From Acidimicrobiia bacterium (GTDB taxonomy: Bacteria > Actinomycetota > Acidimicrobiia > Acidimicrobiales > Acidimicrobilacustridaceae), in NCBI GenBank assembly GCA_020832495.1, contig JAFIEP010000100.1, positions 1 to 64,000 of the forward strand: 64,000 bases of DNA, written 5' to 3'. Positions 22,123-31,166 of the stretch are shown in pieces. Position numbers and translations under genes: made by a program. How positions within the stretch are numbered: position 1 is the stretch's first letter; every line of letters begins with the position of its first letter. The notes under the pieces are model-generated. The model saw only the letters and a program-made list of their open reading frames with translations, was not told the origin of the DNA and searched no databases.

Positions 22123-23784
22123 GTGGGAGCAGCGCAGGTCGACACCGCCGAGTTGAGGAAGGCCCGGGGGGCGTTCTTCACGCCGCCCGAGCTGTGTTCG
22201 TACGTCGCCCGCTGGGCCATCCGAACAGGAGTCGACCGGATCCTTGAGCCGTCGTGCGGTGACGCTGCGTTCCTGACCGCCGCCGGCGCTCAGGTTCGGG
22301 CGCTCGGTGCGCCGGCAACCACTTCGACAGCGCTGGTCAGCATCGACCAGGTGCACGGCGTGGAGCTCCACGAGGCGTCAGCGAAGGAAGCCGCCCTCAC
22401 ACTCGCCAAGGCCGGAGTGCAGGCCACGATCCTGACTGGCGACTTCTTCGACCTCGACCCCACACCGTCGTTCGACGCTGTAGTCGGCAATCCCCCCTAC
22501 ATCCGCTACCAAGACTTCACCGGCGAAGCCCGAGCCAAAGCCCAGAGGAGAGCCCTCGAAGCCGGACGCCCCATGAGTGGGCTGGCCAGCTCCTGGGCGC
22601 CGTTCCTCCTCCACGCCAGCCGCTTCCTAGCTCCCGGCGGGCGCCTCGGTCTCGTGTTGCCGGCCGAACTGCTCTCGGTGAACTACGCCGCGCCCATCAG
22701 GGCCCACCTGATGGAGAACTTCGATCACGTCGAGATCGTCCTGTTCGACGATCGAGTGTTCCCAGGCGTCACCGAAGAGATCGTGCTCCTCCTCGCCGAA
22801 GGCCCTGGAGGCCACACCGACCGGTTCACGATCCGCCAGTTCAACGACCTCGCTCAGCTCGATGAGCCACCACCGCCACAACACTCGTGGGCGCCACCCA
22901 ACGCTGCAGGAAAGTGGGTGCCGGCGCTGCTCGACGAGTCCGCCGGCCGCACCTACGCCGAACTGCTCGAGAGCAGCTTCTCACCCCTCTCCACCTGGGG
23001 CCACGCGTACCTAGGGATGGTCACCGGCAACAACAAGTACTTCACGCTCACCACCGACGAGGTCGCTGCCCGAGGGCTCAACGAACGAGACCTCACCAAA
23101 GTATCCCCACCCGGCTCTCGCCACCTGAGAGGAGCGACATTCACCGAACGGGCATGGAGGGAACTCAACGGCAACGACGCCCGAACATGGCTGTTCTACC
23201 CCCGCGGCGATGACCTCAGCGACGCAGCCGCCGAGTACATCCGCTACGGCGAAGAACACGACGTCCACACCGCCTACAAGTGTCGAGTGAGGTCACCGTG
23301 GTGGCGCGTCCCGATGCTGCCCGTCGCCGACCTCCTCCTCACCTACATGAACCACGACACGCCACGCCTGGTCCGCAACGCTGCCCGGGTAGTGCACCTC
23401 AACTCGATCCACGGCGTGCGCCTCCACCGTGGCCACCGCACCATCGGGCGAGAGCTACTCCCGATCGCAGCGCTCAACTCAATGACCATGCTCGGCGCTG
23501 AGATGGAAGGCAGAGCGTACGGCGGCGGCATCCTCAAGCTGGAACCGAAGGAAGCCGAGCTGCTCCCTCTCCCCAGCCCGGCACTGCTGTCACAGATCGA
23601 CGTGTCGCTGCGGGCGGTCGCTCCGCAGCTCGGAGCCGCGATGCGCGGCGGAGAGCTGGACGCAGCGGTCGACCTCGTCGACCGGGTGGTCCTCGTCGAA
23701 GGCGCCGGCCTGAAACGGACGGCAGTCCGACAGCTGCGGGCCGCCCGCGTCGCGATGTTCAACCGCCGCTCAGCGAGGCACTGA
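22123..23784 (+). CDS. N6-adenine DNA methyltransferase (type II R-M modification enzyme)
   Basis: This 553-aa gamma-class N6-adenine methyltransferase has motif X ARGAFFTPPELC (residues 14-25), the SAM-binding motif I EPSCGDAAF (42-50), motif IV NPPYIRYQ (123-130) and the family's LGLVLPAELLSVNYA segment. The C-terminal 300 residues form the target-recognition part, ending in a helical region. Such enzymes protect host DNA by methylating adenine in the sequence cut by a partner nuclease. The stop codon and the next ATG are one base apart (TGAGATG), coupling it to the REase-like gene. GTG 22123 is the start, with AGGAG very close. The recognition sequence cannot be read from the protein. Confidence 0.9.
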   Translation: MGAAQVDTAELRKARGAFFTPPELCSYVARWAIRTGVDRILEPSCGDAAFLTAAGAQVRALGAPATTSTALVSIDQVHGVELHEASAKEAALTLAKAGVQATILTGDFFDLDPTPSFDAVVGNPPYIRYQDFTGEARAKAQRRALEAGRPMSGLASSWAPFLLHASRFLAPGGRLGLVLPAELLSVNYAAPIRAHLMENFDHVEIVLFDDRVFPGVTEEIVLLLAEGPGGHTDRFTIRQFNDLAQLDEPPPPQHSWAPPNAAGKWVPALLDESAGRTYAELLESSFSPLSTWGHAYLGMVTGNNKYFTLTTDEVAARGLNERDLTKVSPPGSRHLRGATFTERAWRELNGNDARTWLFYPRGDDLSDAAAEYIRYGEEHDVHTAYKCRVRSPWWRVPMLPVADLLLTYMNHDTPRLVRNAARVVHLNSIHGVRLHRGHRTIGRELLPIAALNSMTMLGAEMEGRAYGGGILKLEPKEAELLPLPSPALLSQIDVSLRAVAPQLGAAMRGGELDAAVDLVDRVVLVEGAGLKRTAVRQLRAARVAMFNRRSARH

Positions 23785-23785
23785 G

Positions 23786-24520
23786 ATGGCTCACATCGAC
23801 GACCTGCTCGACGCAGCGCTGCGAGCCCTCCCCCCGAAGCCCGCAGACACCGTCCCCGCCCCGCAGAAGAAGCGGTACTCGGAGCAGGTGTCCAACGCCG
23901 TCGCCCCGGCCTTCGCACAGGAGCTACGCGACCGCGGCCTGGACGGATCCAGGCCGGCCCCGCCCGGCGTGATCGGGCAGTCCGGCGCCGAACGCCGGAT
24001 GGCCGGAGCCATCGGAGCGAAGAAGGTCGACGTCACCTGGGCCACCGAGGAGTCCGGACTCCTGTTAGCGGTCTCGGTGAAGACGATCAACTTTCGGGAC
24101 AAGCGCAGCGGCAACTTCCAGAAGAACCTCACGAACCGGCGCAGCGATCTCCTCTACGAGGCCGTGACCCTGCACCGCCGATTCCCCTACAGCGTGCTCG
24201 CCGGATTCCTATTCCTCGACAAAGGAGCAGCGGCCGACGGGACACCCCAGCGACGATCGACGTTCCTGAATGCGCATCACCGGCTCAAGCTCTTCGACGG
24301 CCGGAACGACCCAGCCGGGCGAGATGAACAGTACGAGCGCCTCTACATTGTCCTCCTCGATGCCAACCCCTTCACCCCGAACTGGGAGACCTACCGCGTA
24401 GGTGACCCAGACACGCCCATCGAGATGAGCACCGCCTTCGATGAGTTCATCGCCCTGATCGCCGAGCGGAACCCCGACTTCTACGACTGTGTAGACGGCA
24501 AACTCAGGAAGGTCACCTGA
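23786..24520 (+). CDS. Probable type II restriction endonuclease
   Basis: This 244-aa gene immediately follows the methyltransferase, the usual R-M layout. Its core fits a PD-(D/E)XK nuclease: Asp82 in KKVDVTW, then the strand LLLAVSVKTINF with Ser97 and Lys99, and a helix NLTNRRSDLLYEAV carrying Glu125. Ser in place of the middle acid, with the acid supplied later, is known from Cfr10I, NgoMIV and Bse634I, so the site could be active. I do not recognise a named restriction family. The protein is basic around the presumed site. Function rests on context plus this motif. Confidence 0.72.
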   Translation: MAHIDDLLDAALRALPPKPADTVPAPQKKRYSEQVSNAVAPAFAQELRDRGLDGSRPAPPGVIGQSGAERRMAGAIGAKKVDVTWATEESGLLLAVSVKTINFRDKRSGNFQKNLTNRRSDLLYEAVTLHRRFPYSVLAGFLFLDKGAAADGTPQRRSTFLNAHHRLKLFDGRNDPAGRDEQYERLYIVLLDANPFTPNWETYRVGDPDTPIEMSTAFDEFIALIAERNPDFYDCVDGKLRKVT

Positions 24521-24710
24521 CCGCGGTGCCCAAGCGGGAACCGCGCTTCCGGCGAGGCATCCAAGCGCCGCTGAGTCCATCCGGCGGGCCAACATTTGGG
24601 CCAACAACCACACTGACCGGCCCGGAACGTACGAGACTGGCCGGACCGGAACCCTTGCTACTGTAGGGTTTTCCGGACAGGCAGACAGCGTCGGGACCCC
24701 CTCCAGTGTT

Positions 24711-24756
24711 CTTTTAATCCGAGGGGTCTGGGTTCGAATCCCAGGGGGCGCACCAG
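24711..24756 (+). other. attR: partial tRNA-Lys copy at the right end of the island
   Basis: A perfect 46-bp copy of the 3' half of tRNA-Lys (12450-12495). The 5' half is absent; the preceding bases (ctccagtgtt) are unrelated to a tRNA. The rest of 24521-24906 shows no supported gene. Confidence 0.93.
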
Positions 24757-24906
24757 GTCAGCGGGGTTGCGACAACCTGCGCGCCGCGGAGTGCCTGTGG
24801 CACGATGCATCGCCATGGCAGCGGCGGCGACGGCCCCATCCCTGGCGGCCCAATCTCCGCCTGAGCATCCGGCCCCTGCCGACGCCTGCGCACCCGGGTG
24901 GGTCCC

Positions 24907-25668
24907 GTGAGTCCGGCCCGCTGGCGGAACCGCGACGCGTACGACGCCTTCGAGGCGCGCGCCGAGGCGCCGATGCTGGTCGCCTCGATTCTGTTCGCCG
25001 GCGTCTTCCTGGCCACCGTGTTCATGGACTTCACGGACGCTGCCCGCCAAGCGGTCTCAGGCCTTCTGTGGCTGATCTGGGCCATCTTCGCTGCCGAGTT
25101 CCTGGCACTTCTCTACTTGGCACCATCGAAGAAGCGGATGCTCAGGGCGCGGTGGCTCGATGCGGTCATCGTCGTCGTGCCATTCCTGCGCCCCCTTCGG
25201 CTGCTCCGACTAGTGGCAATCGGATCCTCTGCCGGACGGTCCGCGCAGGCGCTGAGTCGGATGACGCGCCGAACCGGTATCCGCTGGTACTTCGGGGTGG
25301 TACTGATCACCATCGTCGCCGGCGCCTTTCTCACGTGGGCTGCCGAGCACGACCATCCCGATGCGGAGATCCACAGCCTGGCCGACGCACTGTGGTGGGC
25401 GCTGGTGACAACGACAACCGTCGGCTACGGCGACATGGTGCCCGTCGGTGATCTCGGCCGAGCAATCGCGGCGATCCTGATGCTGGTCGGCATCAGTCTC
25501 CTGGCCGTCGTGACCGCCACCATCGCCAGCTTCCTCGTCACGACGGACGAGGACGTCAACACCGCCGAACTCTGCGACCGCATCGACCAGCTCGAGGCCA
25601 CCATCGCCGAACTTCGCGACGAACACAGGCGCGAGCGAGAGGCCGGGTACCAGCGAGATCGGGTGTGA
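24907..25668 (+). CDS. Voltage-gated-type potassium channel
   Basis: The selectivity filter TTTTVGYGD lies between two hydrophobic segments (pore helix after LADALWWALV; inner helix AIAAILMLVGISLLAVVTAT). Upstream are the helices of a voltage-sensor-like domain, including the basic segment LRPLRLLRLVAIG of an S4 helix. It ends in a cytoplasmic coiled coil (LEATIAELRDEHRRERE). It is 253 aa and would form tetramers in the membrane conducting K+. The start is uncertain between GTG 24907 and GTG 24898. It is the first chromosomal gene to the right of the island. Confidence 0.88.
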   Translation: MSPARWRNRDAYDAFEARAEAPMLVASILFAGVFLATVFMDFTDAARQAVSGLLWLIWAIFAAEFLALLYLAPSKKRMLRARWLDAVIVVVPFLRPLRLLRLVAIGSSAGRSAQALSRMTRRTGIRWYFGVVLITIVAGAFLTWAAEHDHPDAEIHSLADALWWALVTTTTVGYGDMVPVGDLGRAIAAILMLVGISLLAVVTATIASFLVTTDEDVNTAELCDRIDQLEATIAELRDEHRREREAGYQRDRV

Positions 25669-25689
25669 TGCCAGCCCCCCAGCAGCCGT

Positions 25690-27390
25690 TCAGCGGTCGG
25701 TGCTGCGCAACAGCCGGCCGGCGAACGTCCCGGTGTGCTCGCCACCGGCGAGGACGTGTCGGCCATTGACGAACGTGTGCTCGTAGCCGACCGCCCCCTG
25801 CACGAACCGGGGCGCACCGCCGGGGAAGTCGTGGCGGATCTCCGGTAGGGGCAACGACAACGCCTCGAGGTCCACCACGTTCACATCGGCGAACGCGCCC
25901 GGGGTGAGCGTGCCCCGATCCTTGTAGCCGACGAAGTTTGCCGTGTCGCTGGTCAGACGACGCACGCCTTCCTCCAGCGTGAGGGCACCCTCGTCGCGCA
26001 CCCAGTGGGCCAGGTACCAGGTCGGTTGCGAGGCATCCATGATCTGGGTGGCGTGCGCCCCGGCATCGGCCAGGCCCATGATGGTCACCGGCGACTGCAC
26101 CAGTTCGCGCACGGCCTCGTGGTCCTCGTTCATCACCGGCCAGTTCACGAGCGCCCGCCCATCGGACTGATCCATGGCGTCGAGGTAGGCCTCCACCGGC
26201 GACACCCCCGCAGCCCGGGCGATCGTAGCCACCGAGTCCTCCGGCCCGTACACGTAGGTGGCCGGCTGGTCGGCCGGCATCAGGTACATCCGCTCGAACG
26301 GCTCGACCGCCTTGTCCGCCCCCTCGGCCACCAGTCGGGCACGGACCTCGGGGTCTCGCAGCGCCGCCAACCGACCGGCCAGGTCCAGTGCCTTCAACGG
26401 CTGGAACGACGGCAGGTCGTCGACCAGGGTGTTCGCCGCCAACGAGAACAGCACGCCCACGCTGCGAGGGGTGATCTGCGGTCGCAGCTGCGCACCGGAG
26501 GCGTTGGCCTCCGCCGCCAGCGACATCACCTGACGGTAGTGGTCGTCCAGCGAGGCGATCTGTTGCAGGTTGAACGAGAACGGACGACCCAGCGTGCGGC
26601 TGAGGTCACTCATCCAGGCCAGTTCCTCGGCCACCCGCGACACGTTGCCCTTCACTTCGTTGTACCGGGGCGCTGACTCGAGAACCCCTCGTTGGCGACG
26701 ACCGAGGGGCGCCGCGATGGCGAAGAACTCCTCGGGTGGCGCCCATGTGCCCGGCACGTTGCGACCGTCGGGTACCCGATGGAAGAGGCTGCGCGAGATC
26801 GAGTAGCCGATGGCCCCGGCATCGAGGGCCTCGTCGACCAGCCCGGCCATCTCGGCCAGTTGTTCGGGCGATGCCACGAAATCCGGCTCACAGGCAGCAT
26901 CGCCGGCCACGTAGAGCCGCACGGCCACATCACCCACGTAGCAGCCGGCGTTCAACCCCAGCGGCCGGGCCTCCACTGCATCCAGGTAGCCGCCGAAGCC
27001 CTCCCAGTCCCATGGCAGCCCCTCGAGGATGCACGAGGCCGGGATGTCCTCCACCGTCTCCATGGCGTTGGCCAACACGTGCGCCTGACCCGGCCGCACC
27101 GGGGCGAACGTCATACCGCAGTTGCCCATGACCACCGAGGTCACCCCGTGCCAGCACGACGACGACATGGTCGGGTCCCAGCCGACCTGGGCGTCGAGGT
27201 GCGAGTGCAGGTCGACGAAACCAGGTGCGACCACCAACCCGTCGGCGTCCACCACCAGGCCGGCACCAGCAGCAGAGACCTTGCCCACCTCGACGATGCG
27301 ATCGTCGTCGATGGCCACGTCCGCCGTCCGCGCCGGCGCGCCGGTGCCGTCGACCACGGTCCCACCGGTGATCACCACGTCGTGTGCCAT
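25690..27390 (-). CDS. D-aminoacylase/N-acyl-D-amino-acid deacylase family amidohydrolase
   Basis: The 566-aa metallo-amidohydrolase starts DVVITGGTVVDGTGAPARTADV, with the metal site motif VAPGFVDLHSHLDAQ and later GLADAGAHATQIMD, RRLTSDTANFVGYKDRG and a C-terminal FVNGRHVLAGGEHTG strand. These match the D-aminoacylase/dihydroorotase-like branch (COG3653), which hydrolyses N-acyl-D-amino acids or related amides using one or two zinc ions. ATG 27390 follows AGGGGG. The substrate is unknown. An LLM-class oxidoreductase lies 80 bp upstream in the same direction, possibly in one transcript. Confidence 0.88.
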   Translation of the reverse strand: MAHDVVITGGTVVDGTGAPARTADVAIDDDRIVEVGKVSAAGAGLVVDADGLVVAPGFVDLHSHLDAQVGWDPTMSSSCWHGVTSVVMGNCGMTFAPVRPGQAHVLANAMETVEDIPASCILEGLPWDWEGFGGYLDAVEARPLGLNAGCYVGDVAVRLYVAGDAACEPDFVASPEQLAEMAGLVDEALDAGAIGYSISRSLFHRVPDGRNVPGTWAPPEEFFAIAAPLGRRQRGVLESAPRYNEVKGNVSRVAEELAWMSDLSRTLGRPFSFNLQQIASLDDHYRQVMSLAAEANASGAQLRPQITPRSVGVLFSLAANTLVDDLPSFQPLKALDLAGRLAALRDPEVRARLVAEGADKAVEPFERMYLMPADQPATYVYGPEDSVATIARAAGVSPVEAYLDAMDQSDGRALVNWPVMNEDHEAVRELVQSPVTIMGLADAGAHATQIMDASQPTWYLAHWVRDEGALTLEEGVRRLTSDTANFVGYKDRGTLTPGAFADVNVVDLEALSLPLPEIRHDFPGGAPRFVQGAVGYEHTFVNGRHVLAGGEHTGTFAGRLLRSTDR

Positions 27391-27469
27391 GCGGCCCCCT
27401 TGATCCTGGCTCGTCGAATGGAGCGTAGGCCGCGTGGCCAGCGTCCGTCGCCTCGTCGAGGCAGCCGGC

Positions 27470-28420
27470 TCAGGCCGCCAGCGCCGGGAGCACTCGCTCG
27501 GCCAGGTACGCAACCTGCTCGTCGCCGGGGTCGAACAGCGACACGTACGAGATGCCGGTGCGCTCACGCCATCGGTGGAGGTGCTCGACCACCTCGTCCG
27601 CCGTCCCGACGAGGTGGAACGACGAGTCCCGCAGCGCGGCGGCGTCGACGCCGACCTCCGCAGCCGCTGCCGCGATCGCCGGACCGGGGTGGTCACCCAC
27701 CGCGGTGCAGTAGGCCATGGTGTGCAGCACGAGCTGTTCGGGATCCCGGTCCGCAGCTGCCGCTGCCTGGCGGACCCACGTCGCCTTCGTCTCCATGGAG
27801 GCCAGCGTCCCGTCGCCCAGCGACCTCGCCGGGTCCCAGGTGCCCGTGTCCTGGCGAGGGATCATCGACACCACATCGGCGTGGCGGCCTGCCACGCTCA
27901 GGACCTTGGGTCCACCCCCACCCACCAGCAGACGTGGACGCACGGCCTCGCTGGCCGCCATCGGTGCGTCGTGCACGCGCACGTGCTCGCCCTCGAACGT
28001 GGTCGACTCCTGCGACCACAACTGCCGCAGCAGTTCGCAGGTCTCCTCCAGCAGGCCGAGCCGGTCCGATGCCGGCGAGAAGGAGACCCCGACGGCATCG
28101 AAGTCGGCAGCCACATAACCGGCGCCCAGACCCAAGTCGAGACGCCCACCTGAGGCGCGGTCGACAGTGGCAGCGGCTCGGGCCAGCTCGACGGGGTTAC
28201 GCAACGCCGCGTTCAGCACCAGCGTGCCCACGCGGATGCGTTCGGTGACCGCCGCCACCGTCGCTACGGCCGCCACGGGGTCCCACTGCGGGGCGAATCC
28301 CGGATGATCGGTGAAGGTGATCGATGCGAAACCCAGTTCCTCGTAGCGGCGCACCCGGTCGGCCCACCCGTCCGCGGGTAGCTCACAGAAGTGCAGACCG
28401 ATCTCAATGGCTCCGGACAT
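27470..28420 (-). CDS. LLM-class F420-dependent oxidoreductase
   Basis: This 316-aa protein has the bacterial-luciferase-like TIM barrel: EIGLHFCELPADGWADRVRR, ELGFASITFTDHPGF, TERIRVGTLVLNAALRNPVEL, DRASGGRLDLGLGAGY and RPRLLVGGGGPKVL. Relatives of this length in Actinobacteria use coenzyme F420 (TIGR03621-like group), though FMN is possible. The reaction is a hydride transfer to an unknown substrate. TACGGT ends 6 nt before ATG 28420, fitting a leaderless start. It lies upstream of the deacylase gene, same direction. Confidence 0.85.
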   Translation of the reverse strand: MSGAIEIGLHFCELPADGWADRVRRYEELGFASITFTDHPGFAPQWDPVAAVATVAAVTERIRVGTLVLNAALRNPVELARAAATVDRASGGRLDLGLGAGYVAADFDAVGVSFSPASDRLGLLEETCELLRQLWSQESTTFEGEHVRVHDAPMAASEAVRPRLLVGGGGPKVLSVAGRHADVVSMIPRQDTGTWDPARSLGDGTLASMETKATWVRQAAAAADRDPEQLVLHTMAYCTAVGDHPGPAIAAAAAEVGVDAAALRDSSFHLVGTADEVVEHLHRWRERTGISYVSLFDPGDEQVAYLAERVLPALAA

Positions 28421-28462
28421 GGCGTCACCGTACCCAGCGGTCCGCCCGAGTGCAGGGTCTCC

Positions 28463-28894
28463 TCAGTCCTCGTGGGTGGCGCGCACGATCACGACCGGAC
28501 AGGGCGCATGCTGGGCCAGTTGCTGGCTCACCGAACCCAGCAGCAGGCCCGAGAAGCCACCACGGCCTCGGGATCCGACCACGATGACGTCGTCAGGGCC
28601 GGCTTCGCCGAGCAGCGCCGGCACCGGTGCCTCTTCCACGATCTTGCGCTCGACGGACACATCGGCGAAGTCGTCGCCGAGGACGTCGGCCACCGTCTCC
28701 TCGAGATGGGTGGTCACCGTGGACCGCAAGTCGTCGATCTGCACCGGCACGTCGGCGGCGAAGACGAGCGGTGAGAACTCCCATGCCTCGATGGCCACGA
28801 GCGGCACGCCGTGCGCCTGCGCTTCGCGCGCCGCCCATCGCACCGCCGCACGCGACGCCAGCGAACCATCGACACCCACGATCACCTTGTCCAT
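28463..28894 (-). CDS. Universal stress protein (UspA family)
   Basis: A single 143-aa Usp domain: MDKVIVGVDGSLASRAAVRW at the start and the nucleotide-binding motif VGSRGRGGFSGLLLGSVSQQ near residue 110 (G-2x-G-9x-G-S/T type), then HAPCPVVIVR. Usp proteins of this type bind ATP and help survival in stress and stationary phase. TAGCAT lies 7 nt before the ATG, consistent with leaderless transcription. The gene stands alone, divergent from the asparagine-synthetase-like gene. Confidence 0.9.
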   Translation of the reverse strand: MDKVIVGVDGSLASRAAVRWAAREAQAHGVPLVAIEAWEFSPLVFAADVPVQIDDLRSTVTTHLEETVADVLGDDFADVSVERKIVEEAPVPALLGEAGPDDVIVVGSRGRGGFSGLLLGSVSQQLAQHAPCPVVIVRATHED

Positions 28895-29019
28895 GGCCGG
28901 GATGCTACCCGAGTGCTCACCCCACGGCCTGCGCCTGAGCAGTTGGACCAGCCCGGGTAGTGTCGATCCCCAATGTTGCGCCACGCCGGCGGCCGCCGCG
29001 CCGCTGCGAGTACCGACCA

Positions 29020-31086
29020 ATGATCCACTTCGTCCTGGTTGCCGGGCGACCGTCGAGCGTGCACCCGCGTGTGCCGGTCCTGGCCGAGAGTATCGAGCGC
29101 ACCCGATTCATGGACGGCGTCGTGCGCAGCGAGCGGTCGCCCACCGGACGATGGGCGCTGTGCACCATCGAGATGCCCGATCCCCTGAGCGACGCCCGCT
29201 GCCGCACCCATGGCGACACCTTCGCGCTGTTCAACGGACCGGCTCTGGGCACCTCGGGTAGGCAAGGGCACCTGGCGTCCCAGGCGCTCGATGCCGTTCG
29301 GCGCGGCGGAGTTGACGCCGTTGCCGACACGATGGTCGGCACCCACAACGTCGTCGCCCACGACCCCCAGAGCGGCCTCTTCGCGTTCACCGACTTCTCC
29401 GGCATGTACCCCCTCTATTGGACCGCCGTCGAGGGGGGCGTCGTGGTGGGTAACCGACCGTCGACCGTTGCGGCGGTGGCCGGGCGATCCGGCTGGGACC
29501 TCCTGGCCTTCTCGTGGATCATCGGCCACGGCAATCTCTTCGGCGACCACCTCCCTCACGACGGGGTGCGGCTGCTCCGCCCGGACCTGGCGCTGCGCCT
29601 CGATCCGGCCGACGACACCCCGCGCCTCGAACGATCGCCGACCAACATCTGGCCGGGACCTGGCGACCCGGCCGGCGGCGACGACCTGGCCCCTGCCGAG
29701 TGGGACCGAGTCGCCGAGCGGATGGTCGACGATGCCGCTGCCATCGGCGACCTCGGTGCACCGGTCACCCTCATGCTCAGCGGCGGGAAGGACTCGCGGC
29801 TCTGTCTGGCCCTCCTCCTCGCCGCCGGCGTGGCCGACTCGGTCCGACTCCTCACCACCGGGGGTCCGGACAGTCCCGAGGTCCGAGCTGCCACCGAGGT
29901 GGCCCGCGCCGCCGCACTCCCCCACTTCCACCTGCCACCGGGCAAGTTCCGGCCCCAACCCATCTGGCAGCCGCCGCCGCGCCCGGCTGGCGCGCCCGAA
30001 CCGTGGTGGGAGGTGCAGGAACGCCAGATCCGCTGGGTGCGACCGGGCGCCACCTCCCTGACGCCCCAGCCCCGGACTCCCTGGCAGGAGGACATGGCCG
30101 AGGTGTGGCAGCGCCTCCGCTGGTCCGTCTACCGCTACGACGCCATGGCCTGTCTGTGGGACGGGCTCGCCGTCGACCGGCTGGCGCCGGGTACCGGTCT
30201 CACCGTCAAGGGGTTCGGAGGGGAGTTCTACCGCACCCATCAGTACGTCGGCGGCGTGCTCGTCGACCGCGCCGCCATGGCCGACCGGTTCGTGCGCTTC
30301 CAGCAGCGACCGGATCCGCTCGGCATCTTGACCGACGACGTGGCCGCTGCCCAAGAGCAGTGGCTCCGGCGATGGGTCGACATCGCCAGCTGCGGGGTGC
30401 GATTCGACCTGCTGCCCGACCACTTCCGCATTGCCACCCGCAACACCCATTGGAACGGGCCGATGCTGCAGTTCAAGCCGGCCTCGGTGCAGTTGAACCC
30501 ACTCCTGTCCCTCACCGGCGCCCGCGCGTCGATGCTGCTCGACCCGCGGGAGCGAGCCACCGAACGGTTCCACTACGAGGTCATGCGTCGCGCTGCGCCA
30601 CAGCTCGTCGATGTCCCCTTCCTCGACGACCAGTGGAGCCACGCCCTCACCACCCGATGCTCGGCCTCAGCCGCCGAGTCGAACGTCGCCACCCACCCGA
30701 CGCCGGCCAAGGTCTCCGACTTCCTCCGCCAGCACGGCTTGGACAGCACGCGACCGGCCTCGCCCCGCCGACCACCTCCCCTGCCCAGCGGACCATCACC
30801 GCTCGAGCAGCCCACGAGGACCATCCATGCGCTGAAGACGTGGCAGTGGCGGTTCCTGGGCACCCAGCAGGAGGAGCTGGTGTCGTTGTTCCGCCGAGCC
30901 GCCACCGACACCGCCATGGCTGACATCTGCGACATGGACCGTCTGGTGGCCGTGGCCGAACGGGCAGGGTCGATCAGCGAGGCCACCCACGGGAAGTCTG
31001 TGATCAGTGCTGTCGGTATCGCCTTGGCCCTACTCGACGAAGGCGAACCCACCTGCGACGGACCGATCGATGCCGACGGTCCCTGA
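29020..31086 (+). CDS. Asparagine-synthetase-like protein without the glutaminase cysteine
   Basis: The C-terminal half contains the ATP-pyrophosphatase motif LMLSGGKDSRLCLALLL and other Asn_synthase features. The N-terminal half has the fold-marking segment FTDFSGMYPLYW of class II glutamine amidotransferase domains, but it begins MIHFVLVAG without the N-terminal Cys that attacks glutamine. It therefore probably uses ammonia or an amine/other acceptor, as beta-lactam synthetase and lasso-peptide cyclases do. It is 688 aa, longer than AsnB. ATG 29020 is my choice; GTG 28960 is in frame. No biosynthetic neighbours are present, so the product is unknown. Confidence 0.75.
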   Translation: MIHFVLVAGRPSSVHPRVPVLAESIERTRFMDGVVRSERSPTGRWALCTIEMPDPLSDARCRTHGDTFALFNGPALGTSGRQGHLASQALDAVRRGGVDAVADTMVGTHNVVAHDPQSGLFAFTDFSGMYPLYWTAVEGGVVVGNRPSTVAAVAGRSGWDLLAFSWIIGHGNLFGDHLPHDGVRLLRPDLALRLDPADDTPRLERSPTNIWPGPGDPAGGDDLAPAEWDRVAERMVDDAAAIGDLGAPVTLMLSGGKDSRLCLALLLAAGVADSVRLLTTGGPDSPEVRAATEVARAAALPHFHLPPGKFRPQPIWQPPPRPAGAPEPWWEVQERQIRWVRPGATSLTPQPRTPWQEDMAEVWQRLRWSVYRYDAMACLWDGLAVDRLAPGTGLTVKGFGGEFYRTHQYVGGVLVDRAAMADRFVRFQQRPDPLGILTDDVAAAQEQWLRRWVDIASCGVRFDLLPDHFRIATRNTHWNGPMLQFKPASVQLNPLLSLTGARASMLLDPRERATERFHYEVMRRAAPQLVDVPFLDDQWSHALTTRCSASAAESNVATHPTPAKVSDFLRQHGLDSTRPASPRRPPPLPSGPSPLEQPTRTIHALKTWQWRFLGTQQEELVSLFRRAATDTAMADICDMDRLVAVAERAGSISEATHGKSVISAVGIALALLDEGEPTCDGPIDADGP

Positions 31087-31118
31087 CCAGCCCGTGGCTC
31101 CGCCGGGTCGTTGATAAG

Positions 31119-31166
31119 CCAGCCCGAGAGTCAGCCAGCCCGGGAGTCAGCCAGCCCGAGAGTCAG
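31119..31166. repeat. Three tandem copies of a 16-bp unit
   Basis: CCAGCCCGAGAGTCAG occurs three times with one substitution (CCCGGGAG in the middle copy), followed by a decayed fourth. It separates the converging asparagine-synthetase-like and thioredoxin genes and touches the latter's stop codon. Confidence 0.85.

Noticed and set aside
24711-24756. Second tRNA-Lys gene
   Set aside because: Only the 3' half from the anticodon loop on is present; there is no D-arm or 5' acceptor strand. It is an attachment-site copy.
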